DNA of 64,000 nucleotides, from contig OV121086.1 of NCBI GenBank assembly GCA_921293015.1, positions 39,511,402 to 39,575,401 on the forward strand. Reading direction: 5' to 3'. Source of the stretch: Phorcus lineatus. Its lineage: Eukaryota > Mollusca > Gastropoda > Trochida > Trochidae. The notes beneath the pieces are model-generated. The model had not been told where the DNA came from, did not search any database, and saw nothing but the letters and a program-made list of their open reading frames with translations. This document shows positions 35,950 to 48,889 of this stretch, piece by piece. Positions within the stretch are counted from its first letter, which is position 1; the number at the start of each line of letters is the position of its first letter. The position numbers were made by a program, and so were the translations under genes.

Positions 35950-38904
35950 ACCAAGACGTGAAACTTTCAGTCTTTTTTTCAACAAGTATATCAAAATCTG
36001 TGAATAAATTTGAAAATTTCTGGCTCTAGACAAACCATTACCGTCGATAGTGGCCGGATTTGTTCATTGGGTAATTAAATGAAATTTGTCGAATTGATAA
36101 TTTTGTTATATGGAAGGTTCATACGACTTTACCCGTTGATTCTTGTTCCTATCACTTTCTAAAGTGTCATCACATGATTGAAAGAATAATACTAATCAAA
36201 TTACAGAAATAAACAGTGATTTCCATTTTCTATTATAGATAACTTGTAACCGAGCTTTTGTAAAAGCAGTTATTCAAAGACAGGGAATCGTTAGTGATGT
36301 TTTCGTTTCTCCACTGCAAAAGAATCGTTTTATGTCATGTCATGATCATTTTTCATGACAAGTTGTCTTCTTTCTCATCAGAATCATTTTTCTGTTTTAA
36401 AATTTGGGGTTTATTGTGTACACCAGTGAAATTCCGATTTTTCAAGTTTCCTCATCCGTTAGAAAAATTAATAATGTTATCCTCCCTAAATGCTTCGTAA
36501 TGAGAGCTTAATATGTAGGCATGATAGAATTCGGGTATAAAGAACATAAACCATGCATGGTGACAGGCTTTAAACACGCATAACAGGCGAAATAAAAATT
36601 ATATAACAGGACCACCCAGAGAGTATCAAATCTCATATCTATGTTCCGTGACAAAGATCACCCTTGGTTCCTGCAGAGCGGATTCTCGACTGCGCCGCGG
36701 TCATGTCTATTTATGTTATCAGGAATCATGTGTCTCGAGCATGTTAACGATGTAACAGTTACAATGGGATATATTTATGTTGTACCAGAAAGTCTTTACA
36801 TGTTGAAATTCCCAAATGTTTCAAGAGAGAATTCTAGGTTTATTATTTGATTCAACTGAGATATTGTTCTTTTTCTCATTGCTTTGTTTATTTTTTATGA
36901 TCCGGAAATTTGATAATCTCGTACACGAACAGAAGGGAAGAGATTACCACTAGATAAGGTAATAACTAATGCATGATAACTAATGCACTTTGGGAGGAAT
37001 TTCTATGTTGACAAAAGTTATAACGATATTACTTCTTTAACATTAATGAATAAATCTGTGAAAGGAGGTACGTTAAGAGTTGAGAAGAAACAAAGTGGGT
37101 TCCTTAGAAGAAAATTTGGAAACTAAAAAGTATCTTTCGTTTTTGCAGTGGTTCTTTGAAGGTTACCTTATATGCCAGCTGTAATACAATCAGGTAACAT
37201 TATATCTTGACCTTTATGATCCAAAAGTCGTCACCGTCAAAAACTAAAATTGCAGTAATGATAATGTGTAGCTTAATCCATTTATCTCTTCAGCTCAAAT
37301 TCTTTTAAAGGGGAAATAAAATTGAGAATTCAAGCCCTCCGTATAGTGATATTGCAAACAGTATGTCTGTGTTTAAGAAATACGATGGATAATTATTCAA
37401 AAAGGTAATAAATTTTAAAATTCAAGCGCTTCGTATGGGAATATTGTAAACATTATCTCTGGGAGTAAGTTGTATAAGTGTGCGGTAAATAACGGAAGCA
37501 TTTGGCTTAGATTATCATTGTTACTGAAGATAAGCATCAGTCGGCAATGGTTAGCAGCGAAAGGGTTAATGTTTTGAGAAAGAGCAATGCTTGGAGATGT
37601 AAGAGTTGTTTAATTGACTGAACTGAAATATTGAAGCTCCTTGTGTAAAACGTCTTGTTCTAATTTTGCTTGATGGTCTTGCGGAGCATTTGGAACTGGT
37701 TCAGATTAAAATCCTGATAACCTTAAATCGTCTAACTTGTACACGAACTAACTTAATCCCAGAGTAATTAAATAATGAAAGAACGACGTTGCCCCATTTC
37801 CCAAGTTAAGAATATGTGGGTAGCATCTTTAACCATACATTCAGTGTTAATTAGTGCCACACGTGTTATATCATTAAATGGAGTCTCTGTGTATGTTTGT
37901 AAACTTAGATTATCTTAATCTTTTATTGTACGAATGTGTACATTAAGAAGGAAATGGTAAAAAAGTACTTTAAGATTTTGTAAGAGAAATCATTATCATT
38001 TATCTACATATAACATATGGGCAAAGCATATTTAAAATGACTGGATATCAGGGACGCGTTTTATCCTTACAACTATCACTAAGATATTTCAGCTAACAAG
38101 TATGCCACTGTTACTCGTTAAGTCTCTTGTCGCGGGGGTCCTTTTATAATCCGTAGTTACAGTAAAGATTAACATCCTTTTCAAACATTCCACTCCGGTT
38201 ACCTAAGTGACTCAGCTAAGGCCTCTGTAGAGAAGGTCGACATCAAAGAACAAAGTAATTAAAGGCGTATTTGTAGATCAAATGTTTCCTACTCCAATAG
38301 TTTCAAGCTCTGAACGGTTTTATAAAGATCTTTCAATGCTGTTGATAGGAAGGTAAAAATTCTAAGAAGTTGATACATACAGTCATGGTATGTATACAAA
38401 TGGCGCTTGTATTTGCAAGATAACATTATCATTATTTTATCACCCTCAACGGACAGACAAGAACTTGGAACACAGATAATTGGCGTAAGTTTAAAGATAA
38501 GTATTTATGCATGTGGGAACACACTAACACCCTGTCTGGGACGGAAGTGGAAGCTAGATTGAAACAAAATTACATTGCCTTTGACGCAAGTTCACAAAGA
38601 GCTCCTTTTTATTTATTTCCACAAAAATACCATGTTCGTGTCATTTTGCGACATTTATTTCTAAAAAATATATGCTGAAACTCTGAAACAGGTTATACCA
38701 GGGATTATATAATTGAGTGCATTTCAGGATGAGCTGTCCAAACCATGTACAGCTTCGAGTTGGGTTTTGTTAAAGAAATGGGACTACAAGCACTTGAAAG
38801 GTTCATCTCAACGGATTGAAGGTATGCAACGAGACCTGTATGTACAGTGTAGATTAATGCATGCCTATGGTAAATTAAAAAGCAAGAAACTACATGGAAG
38901 ACAA

Positions 38905-39545
38905 ATATACTTTAAAGGCACTAGTGCACGCTTTTACGGTTTAAATTGGCTATTTTAACGTTTAAGAGGACTTATGCATTCACATAACCTTTCTATCGAT
39001 GCAATGAAATAGTTAAAATTCTTTACAATTGGCCTGCAGTCAACAATGAAAAAATTTAGACAGCCGCTGTCGGCTTGGACATATAAAAAATCAAAGTTTA
39101 GCTGTGCACAAAACGGATATCTCAAAGACAGTTAAACGCGGCTGAACTAATGTTATGTGCAGCTATTGAATTTACCTAAACTCTGAACTGAGACCAAAGA
39201 ATGAATTATGTTTCATGAAAGCAATGTTGTAAATAAACCGATTTAATAACACAGCATTAGCATTGCTATTAGATTGACCAAAGCGGCTGCCGTTTCCGCT
39301 TTTTTGGTTATGAGCAAAATCTTAATATTTCCGATATCGTAGTTCACGCGGATTTATTGTAGCGTAACATTAAATACTTCCGGTCTTTAAAAATCAACTT
39401 TACTACCTGAATACGTAAATATTCGTTAAATAACTTACGAGGTAGATTACTTGAGTGAGGATCTTGAATAATATCGAGAGATATGCAGAATCTGTGCATT
39501 CGTTGTGTTAACGAAATATTGGTGTGCACTAGTGCGTTTAAGGAT
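38905..39545. mobile_element. TTAA-flanked MITE, copy 1
   Basis: The left end after TTAA reads aggcactagtgc and the right end, inverted, reads acgcactagtgc before TTAA. The interior is homologous along its whole length to 50250-50815. No transposase is encoded. The TTAA target preference is shared by piggyBac and Kolobok groups and cannot be narrowed here. Confidence 0.68.
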
Positions 39546-40094
39546 AAAAAGCTATAACAAGCTATGATGAATCAAACTACCTGGTGACTATATTTTTCAA
39601 AAAACGAAAATAATTATTTAAATGAAATCATTTTTATCTCAATTACTTAGTATTACTTGTAAGCCAAGCTTTTTATTTTAGCACGAGAAGATAAAACATA
39701 ATTTTATACGTATTTTCTTTTTTGTAAAACTGGATTTATTATCTTTTCGTTTCTTTAGAATGTTGGATCGATTAAGAACTACACGTAATTATCATTTGAA
39801 ATGTATGGTTTATCCAGATTAATCATATGAGAGAAGAAAAAAAGTTTCAAGTTTGAATCTTCGTCACATATTAACTCGAATTACTTCAGTTAAATCTCTG
39901 TCAGGAAGTGTCAAAGATATCACAACTGTTACGAATTTAACACTCACGCATTTGGTAAACAAACTGTGTGTATTAGATTAAGTACTCTTACATTGTCCAT
40001 AGTGCTCTGCAGGTAAAATACAACAGATATATTCATCCTTTTATCTAACTTTCAGTTTCGTTAACTAGGTAGAGACACATCTGAAATTTAATTT

Positions 40095-40400
40095 TTCTGC
40101 AGGTTAAATATCTTAACATTTCATTCAGATATCCCAAAGGCATAACTCATCGGGACAAAAATTCATCCAGTTGTATTCTGTAGGTTAAATATTTTGAAAA
40201 TTTCATTCAGATATCCAAAAGGAATAAACCATTGGGAATAAAATTCACCCAATTGTCTTCTGTAGGTTACATATTATTATTATTTCATTCAGATATCCTA
40301 CAGGAATACATCATTGGGACCAAAACTCATGCAATTGTCTTCTGTAGGTTAAATATTTTAAACATTTCATTAGGATGTCTCAAAGGCAATATAAACATAG
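40095..40400. repeat. Minisatellite, 81-82-bp unit, about 3.7 copies
   Basis: The block aggttaaata starts at 40101, 40182, 40264 and 40346. Each unit includes tttcattcagatatcc, a ttggga block and aattgtcttctgt. Confidence 0.9.
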
Positions 40401-40628
40401 TGTCAACAGACATACGACCATGTAGAGATAACACAACAATGATGAAGACTACATGCACACAGGTCACTCTTTATGAAGTGATGTTTATTCTTCGTGTGTC
40501 GTTAAAATTCTGTTGGCTAACACAAAACACCACGGCAGGCCAAGAGATATCAAGATACCCCGGCCCTTTTGGTATTTTTGATAAACATCTACTGTAACTT
40601 TGATGACCCCAGAGGCTGACCACCCCCA

Positions 40629-40677
40629 CCCCCCCCCCCCTTGACCCATTTCAATAGGTGACCCCCCCCCCCCCCCC
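40629..40677. repeat. Two poly-C runs
   Basis: Runs of 12 and 16 C lie 21 bp apart. They could form G-quadruplexes on the minus strand. Confidence 0.9.
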
Positions 40678-40945
40678 TTAAAAAAACCTTTTTTTGACAG
40701 TTTGGGACAATTGATCCATCTTTGAAGCTACTTGTACTTTTCACAATAAAATACTAAAATGCTTCTCAGAAAAATTCAAAATATACTTAAGCAAACATTA
40801 CTTACCTTGCAAAGTAGCTAGTATACAATGATTACTCAAAAAAATGAAACAATGACACTTACCAGTTATAAACACCAAAGGCGCAAAATCCTATGTTCGT
40901 AAAACAGTTCCAATAATGTATTCAAATCTGATCCAAGTTTTCAAA

Positions 40946-41260
40946 CGAATCCTCTTATATAACAAACCACGTGCCGTCGAGAAATTGCGAGACCCCACGT
41001 GCTTACGAGTAGACACTGGTATTTATAGACGATGGGCGGTAGAGAAGCCGAATGAAGTTTTCTTCCAGCCAATGCAAAGCTTCGTTTTTCTGGATATGGC
41101 GGAATCCAAGACATTTGTTGACGCAATAGTCATATTTTCCTTAACAATGCTTACTGTCACGTAGACATTTTCAATATGTAGAAATCTGTACATAAGGTTA
41201 GGGAAATTAGGTTTTATTACAGTAATTAAGGTCAGTGAAAGCTTTTCTAACAGACCCTCA
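40946..41260 (+). promoter_or_regulatory. Promoter-like module B: twin E-boxes and TATA
   Basis: CACGTG lies at 40968 and 40996 and TATTTATA at 41020. About 45 bp downstream a short frame (MQSFVFLDMAESKTFVDAIV, about 30 residues) runs to TAG at 41162. Its product is unrecognised, and the frame is interrupted early in module A. Confidence 0.45.
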
Positions 41261-43210
41261 AGCAAGGCACGAAATCATTATTAAGTCTAGGATGAATGGC
41301 TTGTTAAGGTTTCCCCGTTTCGTTTTCAGGATTATTGAACACGAAATGTTAATATCGTTCATGCTAATTTTTATACCGAACAATTGTTGCTTTTATTAGA
41401 TTCAAAATTTAATGTTTTTGACAGAATTGTCAAATTTTTAATTATTGCTTACGTAAGCGTTTTTCAGGCACCTTTTTTACAAATTCATAAAATGTTGATA
41501 AAAATGACAATCCTTTGAGAGCTTATACAAGTTACATCAAAATGAATGTTTAGATGATGTTGGTTTGAAATGAACCATTATTTAGTTTTAGTTGTTGTTG
41601 CTGTTGTTGTTGTTTTATATCGAGTAAAATAGAAATCTATCAAGGACTTTAACGCTTTTTAAAACCATATATTATTTTGATGTTGCTAATTCTAGACCCT
41701 ATACCACTCTCAAAGTAAAAAATATTCATGAGTGATTTCAGGTTTTTTCTCAATTATATTCAATTTCATGTTCCCCTAATGAATTGTCAGTCTAACTCAG
41801 GAAATACTTTACTATTTATTTTGTAACATGATTTCTATTCCATTCGACAGTGGCTATGCTTGATTGGTATACCGTATCACCAACCGGCGTACGGCGGCAT
41901 ATCCGGCGATCTAGCGATAAATATTGCAAAATAAACACGTTTTGTATTCAAAACAGGGAAGCGAAATTTTAATCGATATGTTGAAAATAGAATTTCAAAG
42001 ACTTTTATCATGTTAATGATTTTTTATTGAAACTACTGTTAGCGACCCTGGCGCTGTCTGTCTGTGGGCGGCGTCTACACCGCATTGCCAGTGATAGACA
42101 TCGGTATACAGTGAATTGTACCCCAGAAAAATGCTGTTTAAAAAATTGCGTAAAGAGTATGAGATCACCTATTGCTAACCTATCTTATTGTCTTTACCGG
42201 CTGTTGACCGTCAGTTGGGATCATATTATTGAGGTCACCACCTGTTTGACCATGTTGACACAAATCCGTAACAGTGCAAATGTACTTACCTAACACAACA
42301 TTATGATTTGTTATTAAATCATGGAAAATAGAATTATTTAAACTTTTTTAAAATATGTATAAAAGTTTATTACATGTTTGCATTTAAACGTAAAGTTAGT
42401 AAACAAATTCTTTCTACTTTCGTTTTTTCATAGAAATACGAAGAACGATGGCGAGCAATCAAATGCTTCACTATCCACCTTATTGAGGTAAAATACAGGT
42501 AAACTGACAAATAAAGTATACTTGTGGATATTGATTGAAAATAAATCGCGTTCAACTTCGTCCTTTAACAAGTATTATTGTATTCGAGAATCTATCACCT
42601 TTGCCAATCTCTTTGCCAGTTTCGAATTTCACTGCACAGCGAATCCACAGTTGTGTATTTATTCATTGTCAGAATTTATTTATGCGTTTTTTTAATGGAA
42701 TACAAAACACGTGCACTTCGTTAGCTGAAAATCTTGACATGTTCATTTCAACAAATGAGTGTTGATATTGTTGACATGTTTCTTGATTGGCGCACGAAAA
42801 ACGCGCGACAAATGTGTTTTCAGTTCTACATATCCAGCTGTCAAAATAGAACAAAATATACGGGATAATCGTGCCCATTGTATTAAAAGTTAACGTTTGC
42901 GAAATATTAATTTTAATGTTTTACATATTCTCAAAACGTGCACAATTGCGGTTAAGAAAAATTTGCTAAAATATTTTGAATCGAAATTTTATTTACTTTC
43001 AAATTTGTTTTTCCTTGCACATAATATTTGTAGAATATGTATTACATGTGTAGAAATGATATTATTTCAGAAAATAAATATTGTTTGGTAGTTTCTTTTT
43101 CGAACTACATGTCCCTACACATCCTGTAATCATATCCTGTCATTATTGATACCTTGTTAATCTACCCAATGTAATTTGTGTATAAAACGCTGTACCTCAC
43201 CATTTGCCCT

Positions 43211-43275
43211 TATGCTTGAAAACTGTATTAGAACCTATACCGAAACGTCGCTATCAGTTTAATAAAGGAGTTGAT
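43211..43275 (+). repeat. Second copy of the aaacgtcg tail motif
   Basis: The copy reads tgcttgaaaactgtattaga, then cctataccgaaacgtcgct, then a polyadenylation-like aataaagg. It matches the minus-strand core at 20553-20612. The inverted arms seen there are absent. Confidence 0.4.
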
Positions 43276-44066
43276 AATCCAAAGAATTCCTTGTCTTTTT
43301 TAACTGCAAACTTCTAGAATGTCACTCAAACCTTTTCCCTTACAGCTATGATTCTCGATTTTTCAACCTGACATGTAATAAATTCGATATTCATTTGAAA
43401 TATACTATGAAACTATGCGCAGGACTTACCACAAAGGAGCGTGCTCAAAGCGCCACACACCGCCAAAGACAAACTTCTTTGAAGGTGGCAAACAAATTGC
43501 CATTAAGATCTTTTATATTATCTGTCAGATTAGTAACACTTCCAAACCAGGTATTAATTTGTACTTCTGGTTGAAAAGAGGTAGATTTTGAATAAATTCT
43601 ATTGCCTCAGGCTTTTCTTAACTCATGATTCAACGTTGGGAGGGAACTATCCTTCAACCTCACAATGAATCGGGTAACCGGCCCATCCGGAAAACCGCGC
43701 CCGATGTTGCTGAACAGTATTGACAGCAGTCAATCTAGCTAGACACGGGACCACGTGTCACTTTGTTTAATCGAACTAATATTGAAATCAGATGTTGTAA
43801 AGTTATTGAGTATACCTATTCACAATAAACCCGACAACAATAAGCATTTCTATGAGTGGCTTTAATGGTAACCGCGACAGACAATTTAAAAGTTCCAACT
43901 TAACATGTTCAATATGTCAAACATAATGTTTTGGTCACTCTTAAAATCAAGAAGGAAATTGACCTTAATTTGTTCGCACCGAGGAAAAAATGAAAATTTA
44001 GGTCAGCTTTTGTGTATCTGAGGGTAAGTAAACATCTATACGTGCGTAAGTTCAAACTCTAAATTC

Positions 44067-44345
44067 TCACAATATGCGCCTAATCAACGTTCTGATACGC
44101 CCCAAACAGATCCCGACCTCTCTATATTTCAAGGCTAAGTTTATATATTGAGCTGCTTTAGAATAAAGTTGATTTAATTTACTTAGGTCTGTATCATTCT
44201 CGACGAGATTAAATGATGTTAAAACCATAAACGATTTACTTATAACGAGGTCTAACTGGTTTTGAATAAACAGCAAACTATCTAAACGATAAATTGGCAA
44301 AGATCTGAAATATCCTACAATATGTTGAAGTATTTGCGACAAGCG
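44067..44345 (-). CDS. Exon-like frame, unknown helical protein (unit B)
   Basis: The frame is open from an acceptor-like ggttaatcag (exon from 44345) and reads RLSQILQHIVGYFRSLPIYR, then LDLVISKSFMVLTSFNLVEN, then KAAQYINLALKYREVGICL. It stops at 44067. The product is unrecognised; it is predicted to be largely helical. The paralogous segment at 26.4-26.7 kb keeps the acceptor (gtcatacag) but has lost the frame. It may belong to the same duplicated gene family as the 9.1-kb frame, but no direct similarity between the two was established. Confidence 0.3.
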   Translation of the reverse strand, partial: RLSQILQHIVGYFRSLPIYRLDSLLFIQNQLDLVISKSFMVLTSFNLVENDTDLSKLNQLYSKAAQYINLALKYREVGICLGRIRTLIRRIL

Positions 44346-44756
44346 CTGATTAACCTCACAATGTGTTTATCGATACAAAGTACAAGCTCTAGACTTGCAA
44401 ACGTCGTGCTTTATTTAAAGAAATGACATTGAGTATTATTTATTATTATTTGGACGGTGCCAGCTACCTGTATACAAAAGAAAGATTCTTTGAATTTGTA
44501 AATTTGCAATGAGAAATTTCATTTTCCCTTTTTCAAATATCATTTGAAATTAGTATATAGGAATTTTGTTAAAGGTCATGTCAAATTTAATAATATCGAT
44601 TATGTAACGATGTCCAAAAGAGAGTTTACAATCCGGAAACAAGTTTTACTGAAAGTGAAGTATTTTCTACATACAAATTTGAAATATTTGCATACATATG
44701 TGACGTTGTGACGACATGTGCGTCGGTGGTAGGTTCACCAACCAAAGTCAGTCTGT

Positions 44757-44900
44757 TCACCGGATCTGAAACCTATCGAACATTTATCGAATCACCTTTG
44801 GAGACCAGTTACAAGCCTACGATTGCAAAAATGCCTCCTCAAAGAATTGCCAAACAATATGCCTAACGTCATTCAACGTTTGGCAATGTTGTTGCAACTT
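44757..44900 (+). pseudogene. Tc1/mariner transposase relic, C-terminal part
   Basis: One frame reads SPDLKPIEHLSNHLW and continues to KELPNNMPNVIQRLAMLLQ. SPDLxPIEHLW is the hallmark of the third catalytic acid of Tc1-like DDE transposases, and NxPxxxIQRL follows it in that family. The frame stays open for about 48 codons. The upstream catalytic regions and the terminal inverted repeats were not recognised, so only a fragment survives. Confidence 0.75.
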
Positions 44901-44999
44901 CCATTGCGGACAATGGTGGACAAACTCATTATAACCTCTAATCGGCAAAACCATATTTTTGTGTTAAAAAGATGAATTTTATATTTTCTTCTTGCAACA

Positions 45000-47185
45000 A
45001 CTATCCACATAACATCTATCTTAGGACCCGAGTTGGCGTTAAAGTGGATTGTAATTGTTTTCATGCATTGTGTTAAAATTAACAATCTTTCCAGAAAAAA
45101 TAATATTTTATTTTGATAATTGGTGGGGGAAAACGGTGAATTGTAACCCCCTCCTTTTTTCCACTAATGATCTGTTTCTGATTACAAATAGATACATTTC
45201 TCAAATAAAACTTCATGCGGGCTATAGAGTCTTTTCATTGATTCTTTGAGGTATTCGAATCGTATTACAAATTCTTCCCCTTCGTGTTTCTTATCGTATA
45301 CGTTAAAATATCAGCATTAACAAACATCAATCGTTATCAAAGTTTATATTTAAGAAATCGGTACCAGTTCACCATGACTTTGTGTAAAAATGACTTGTGT
45401 GTGAAAATCCTTTAGCAAGTCTAGCTGTTTGAAAGCAAAATATACTTTGGAAACGCTCTGTTAGACAAACATTGTGCATTGACATATAGTGGAATGAGAA
45501 AATCATTTTACACCGAATGGCATATTTGAAAACTTTAATATGCAATGTGTTTAGATAAGCTCATAATGATAGGGTTAAAGTTTCTAGTGATTGCCCGTGG
45601 CATTAAGTGAGTAAAAATATCTAAATGAGGTAAGAAAAACTGCAATATTTGAAATACTTGATAATATTTCGTGATGAATATATCTTTGCCCTAGGCTCTT
45701 TCCTTGCACTTAAATATACATGTTAACTCCACTATAGAAAAAACAACACATTTCTCAAAATAATATTTTCTAAATGATCAAATTTTGTAAATGGCTTTGA
45801 CCGCAAACGTAGCATTTGATGATAGATATAGCGAGGTTTATAAACCGAATAACGCCTTTGCTAAAGAACTTCTCGTGACACAAGATTCTGAGGTCAACGA
45901 CGGATTCATACATTTTGAAAGGTGGCGTTTATTGAAATGGGGGAGTCTCACACATTTTACGGTTTAATCTTAGGCCACATTTTCAAAAACAGAGAGGTAG
46001 CGGACAAACCTTGTCTTTCATATATAGTCAGCGTCTAGACTGCCGATCAAATAGAGAAGTTGGTAATTGTGTGAGAGTATGGAAGGTCAGTGGCGTAAGC
46101 TATGTAAGCCGGACACACACTAAGCTTACACAGGTGATTCCATGAGGATGAAGATCAATGAAAAAGAATGACCAGTCTCTTGAAGGGTCAGACACAATGA
46201 GAAATGGGTATAGCTTTAGGAAGGACCTGTTTACATAATTGATGATAAAAATAATGTTATCATTCAGACTCTGAATCTTTACCATTGTCAAAAGTTAGCC
46301 GAAAATTAATCCATTAATTTTGATAATAATTTCTGTACCTCCTTTAATTTGTTTTTAAATTTCATCTATTTTATACTGCTTTATACTGGGAAAAATTCCA
46401 AAAAGAAATCAGACATTGACAAAAAATAACTCATCGTGTAAATGAGTGATAGTCATATTTGACCATTCCAATATCAACTATTAGACATTTTAAAGGACTT
46501 TGAACTAGAAGTAATTAGCATTAAGTTAAATAAGGATATTTTGGGACAATCGTAAATGCATCGATTTCGTCATATGAGATTATATGTGCCTAACATAGGT
46601 TATACCAAAATGATATGATACATGTATGTTACTGCAACTGATTGTTCTAGCTAACCGTCTAAGGTTACATAACAAAGTAAAAATGTTATAATTATGATTT
46701 TGTAACATATACTTTGTGCTGACACACAATAAAACATATATTGATTCGTATACAGAGAGTAAAAGCGAAGAAGATAAGTGCATACCAAGTGGGTGATATA
46801 CCATAATGTAAATCTATAGTAATATTTTTACACGAAATAACTTCAAAACTGTTTCAAAAATATAGTTAAAACATACTTTTATGTAATATTGCATTTTTAA
46901 ACCAAATTTATTTTTATAAAAATAATGATTAGTATACAAGTTATGTCTCGTACATGACTCACTTTTACACTTTATATTAATCACCTTTTATCTCAAAACG
47001 CAACTCTTTATGAATATATATTCAATATATTAAAAAAACATTTAAAGTTCTAACATTATGTATACATTTTCCATACCAGATTTGATCAAAATTGATTGAT
47101 AGACTAAAAAGTTAGGACGGACGAATGAACGGACGCATCGAAAATAATAATAATAATAATTTGTATGGATAATAATTAATGGGAT
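45000..47185. other. Gene-free AT-rich stretch
   Basis: I see no gene. A short AAT microsatellite lies near 47145. Confidence 0.5.
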
Positions 47186-47289
47186 GTTTTGTTTCTTATA
47201 CTAAATGTAATAAGATATTCCATTTTGCAAAGGTTAAAAGAATCTATTATGATAAATAAAATATTCCTCAAATCTGAAAATATCAGAAA

Positions 47290-47700
47290 GGCACATGTTA
47301 TAGTCCCTCTTGGTAAAGTCTTCCATGTCAGCAAATTGCAGGGAGTTCGGCATACTGATCCAATACGAAGACGGGCCGAAGGGGAAACATCTCATTTCTT
47401 CTTCATGTCTTCCCACAGCCGCCGCCGCCGAATATGGAGATCAGACAAAACTATTCTTGCTGCATTGCGCTGTCCTTCAAATGTATTGTTGAAAGTTACG
47501 GTCACATTTGTTTATTGACTTTCTGAGAGGCTCTTGATGATGAAACGGAAATATCGGGTCGGATGGTTCTGACAGAGAGACTGTTTTGGCCCACTATCAA
47601 TCCAGCTGCCATTGCCCTTGTACACGCAGACAAAACAGCCAATGGGATTGAGTTGTAGGCTTACTTGGCCGATTTCAGAGTTGAGTTTCCGAAAAATAAA
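47290..47700 (-). other. GC-rich, coding-like patch of unknown nature
   Basis: Base composition departs from the AT-rich surroundings. Minus-strand frames include SLQLNPIGCFVCVYKGNGSW and, in another frame, QRNAARIVLSDLHIRRRRLW, each ending in a stop. No family was recognised; it may be a relic of a gene or an element. Confidence 0.25.
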
Positions 47701-48244
47701 GTTCAAATTAAAACTAGAATGCATTTAACAGAATTATTTTTAAAAAAAACTTTTGGCTTAAAAGGCACTTCCAAAGCCAAAATTCAGAGCAGCTTTCTTC
47801 ACATTTCTTCACTTTCGATCGGCGACTATAAAAAGGTATTTTTAAATTATATCGCTTAAACGTATTTTAAGAAAATGTAATATCAGATATGTTTTCCTTT
47901 TGGTTTTAGAAAAATACAGGAATTCAGTGACCAGGATCTCTTAAATATTCCTCAAATGGTAATCCAAATTGTCTAAACTGTAAGTCTGGTGAGATGTCCA
48001 TCTTAATCCACAGATTATCCAAATTCATGCCGTCATTTGTACAAGGCCTAAATCCACCATGACTTCTATTACGGTTGAAACACCCAGAATTGCCATATCC
48101 ATGCCATGTTTTTGTTCATGACATCAAATCATGCACTTCACTCATGTAAATGGTGCAACAAATGCACTCGATAGAGTAATATACAACATCATTGTTTTGT
48201 TAGGCACTTTGTCAAAAACTGTATGTTAGGGTGTCCTTTTCCCA

Positions 48245-48330
48245 GCCGTCTCCATATCCCCCCTCCCTTCCCCTCCCTCTAAAACATTTGAACAGACCCC
48301 CCCCCCCCCCTCCCCCCACACACACACACC
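48245..48330. repeat. C-rich tract and CA microsatellite
   Basis: A pyrimidine tract with a run of about 14 C is followed by ccccccacacacacacacc. Confidence 0.9.
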
Positions 48331-48830
48331 ATCCTGAAAGCAAGTATAATCTTACAACGTGACGTTTTTTAGAAATGATAATTGGCCTCATTTGATTGGG
48401 TATTTAAATATGAATATCGAAGTCTGAAATATTTAAATTAAAGAAGAAAAATTCAAATATACCACACTACCCGTTCCTTAACAACGTATCGTAAGTTTGA
48501 AAAATAAAAACGAAGAAGAAAATTCAATAACTCAAATATACTTCACAGGCCTCCCACCCTTTCACCTACAACCCATTGCAAGTCTTGAAAATAACATCAA
48601 TTTATTAAATTGAATATTAGATTTTAAAACTTAAAAATATTTCCACCTTACCTCATTTTCCACAACTCCATCCCTCCCCTCTCCCCTTTCAAAAAAATTG
48701 AGGTAAAATTTAAAGAATAAATAATTGAATTTAAAATTGTCAATAAGACCTACAATCTCACCTCACTTTAACACACCCTACTCTCCCCCATCCCCAGGAA
48801 CACTAATTTTGAGGTAGAAACCCGCCCTTC

Positions 48831-48831
<1 letters not shown>

Positions 48832-48862
<31 letters not shown>
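48832..48862. repeat. Homopolymer of 31 C
   Basis: This is the longest single-base run in the window. Its length is likely to vary and to be uncertain in assembly. Confidence 0.9.
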
Positions 48863-48864
<2 letters not shown>

Positions 48865-48889
48865 AGCCTTAAATGGCAAGGACACATAC

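Larger units (their letters stand above)
36590..44375. repeat. Large segmental duplication, unit B
   Basis: It matches unit A in the same order at 36.60-36.82, 40.36-40.56, 40.96-41.26 and 43.78-44.37 kb. It holds the MITE at 38905 and the 82-bp minisatellite at 40.1 kb, both lacking in unit A. Confidence 0.6.
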
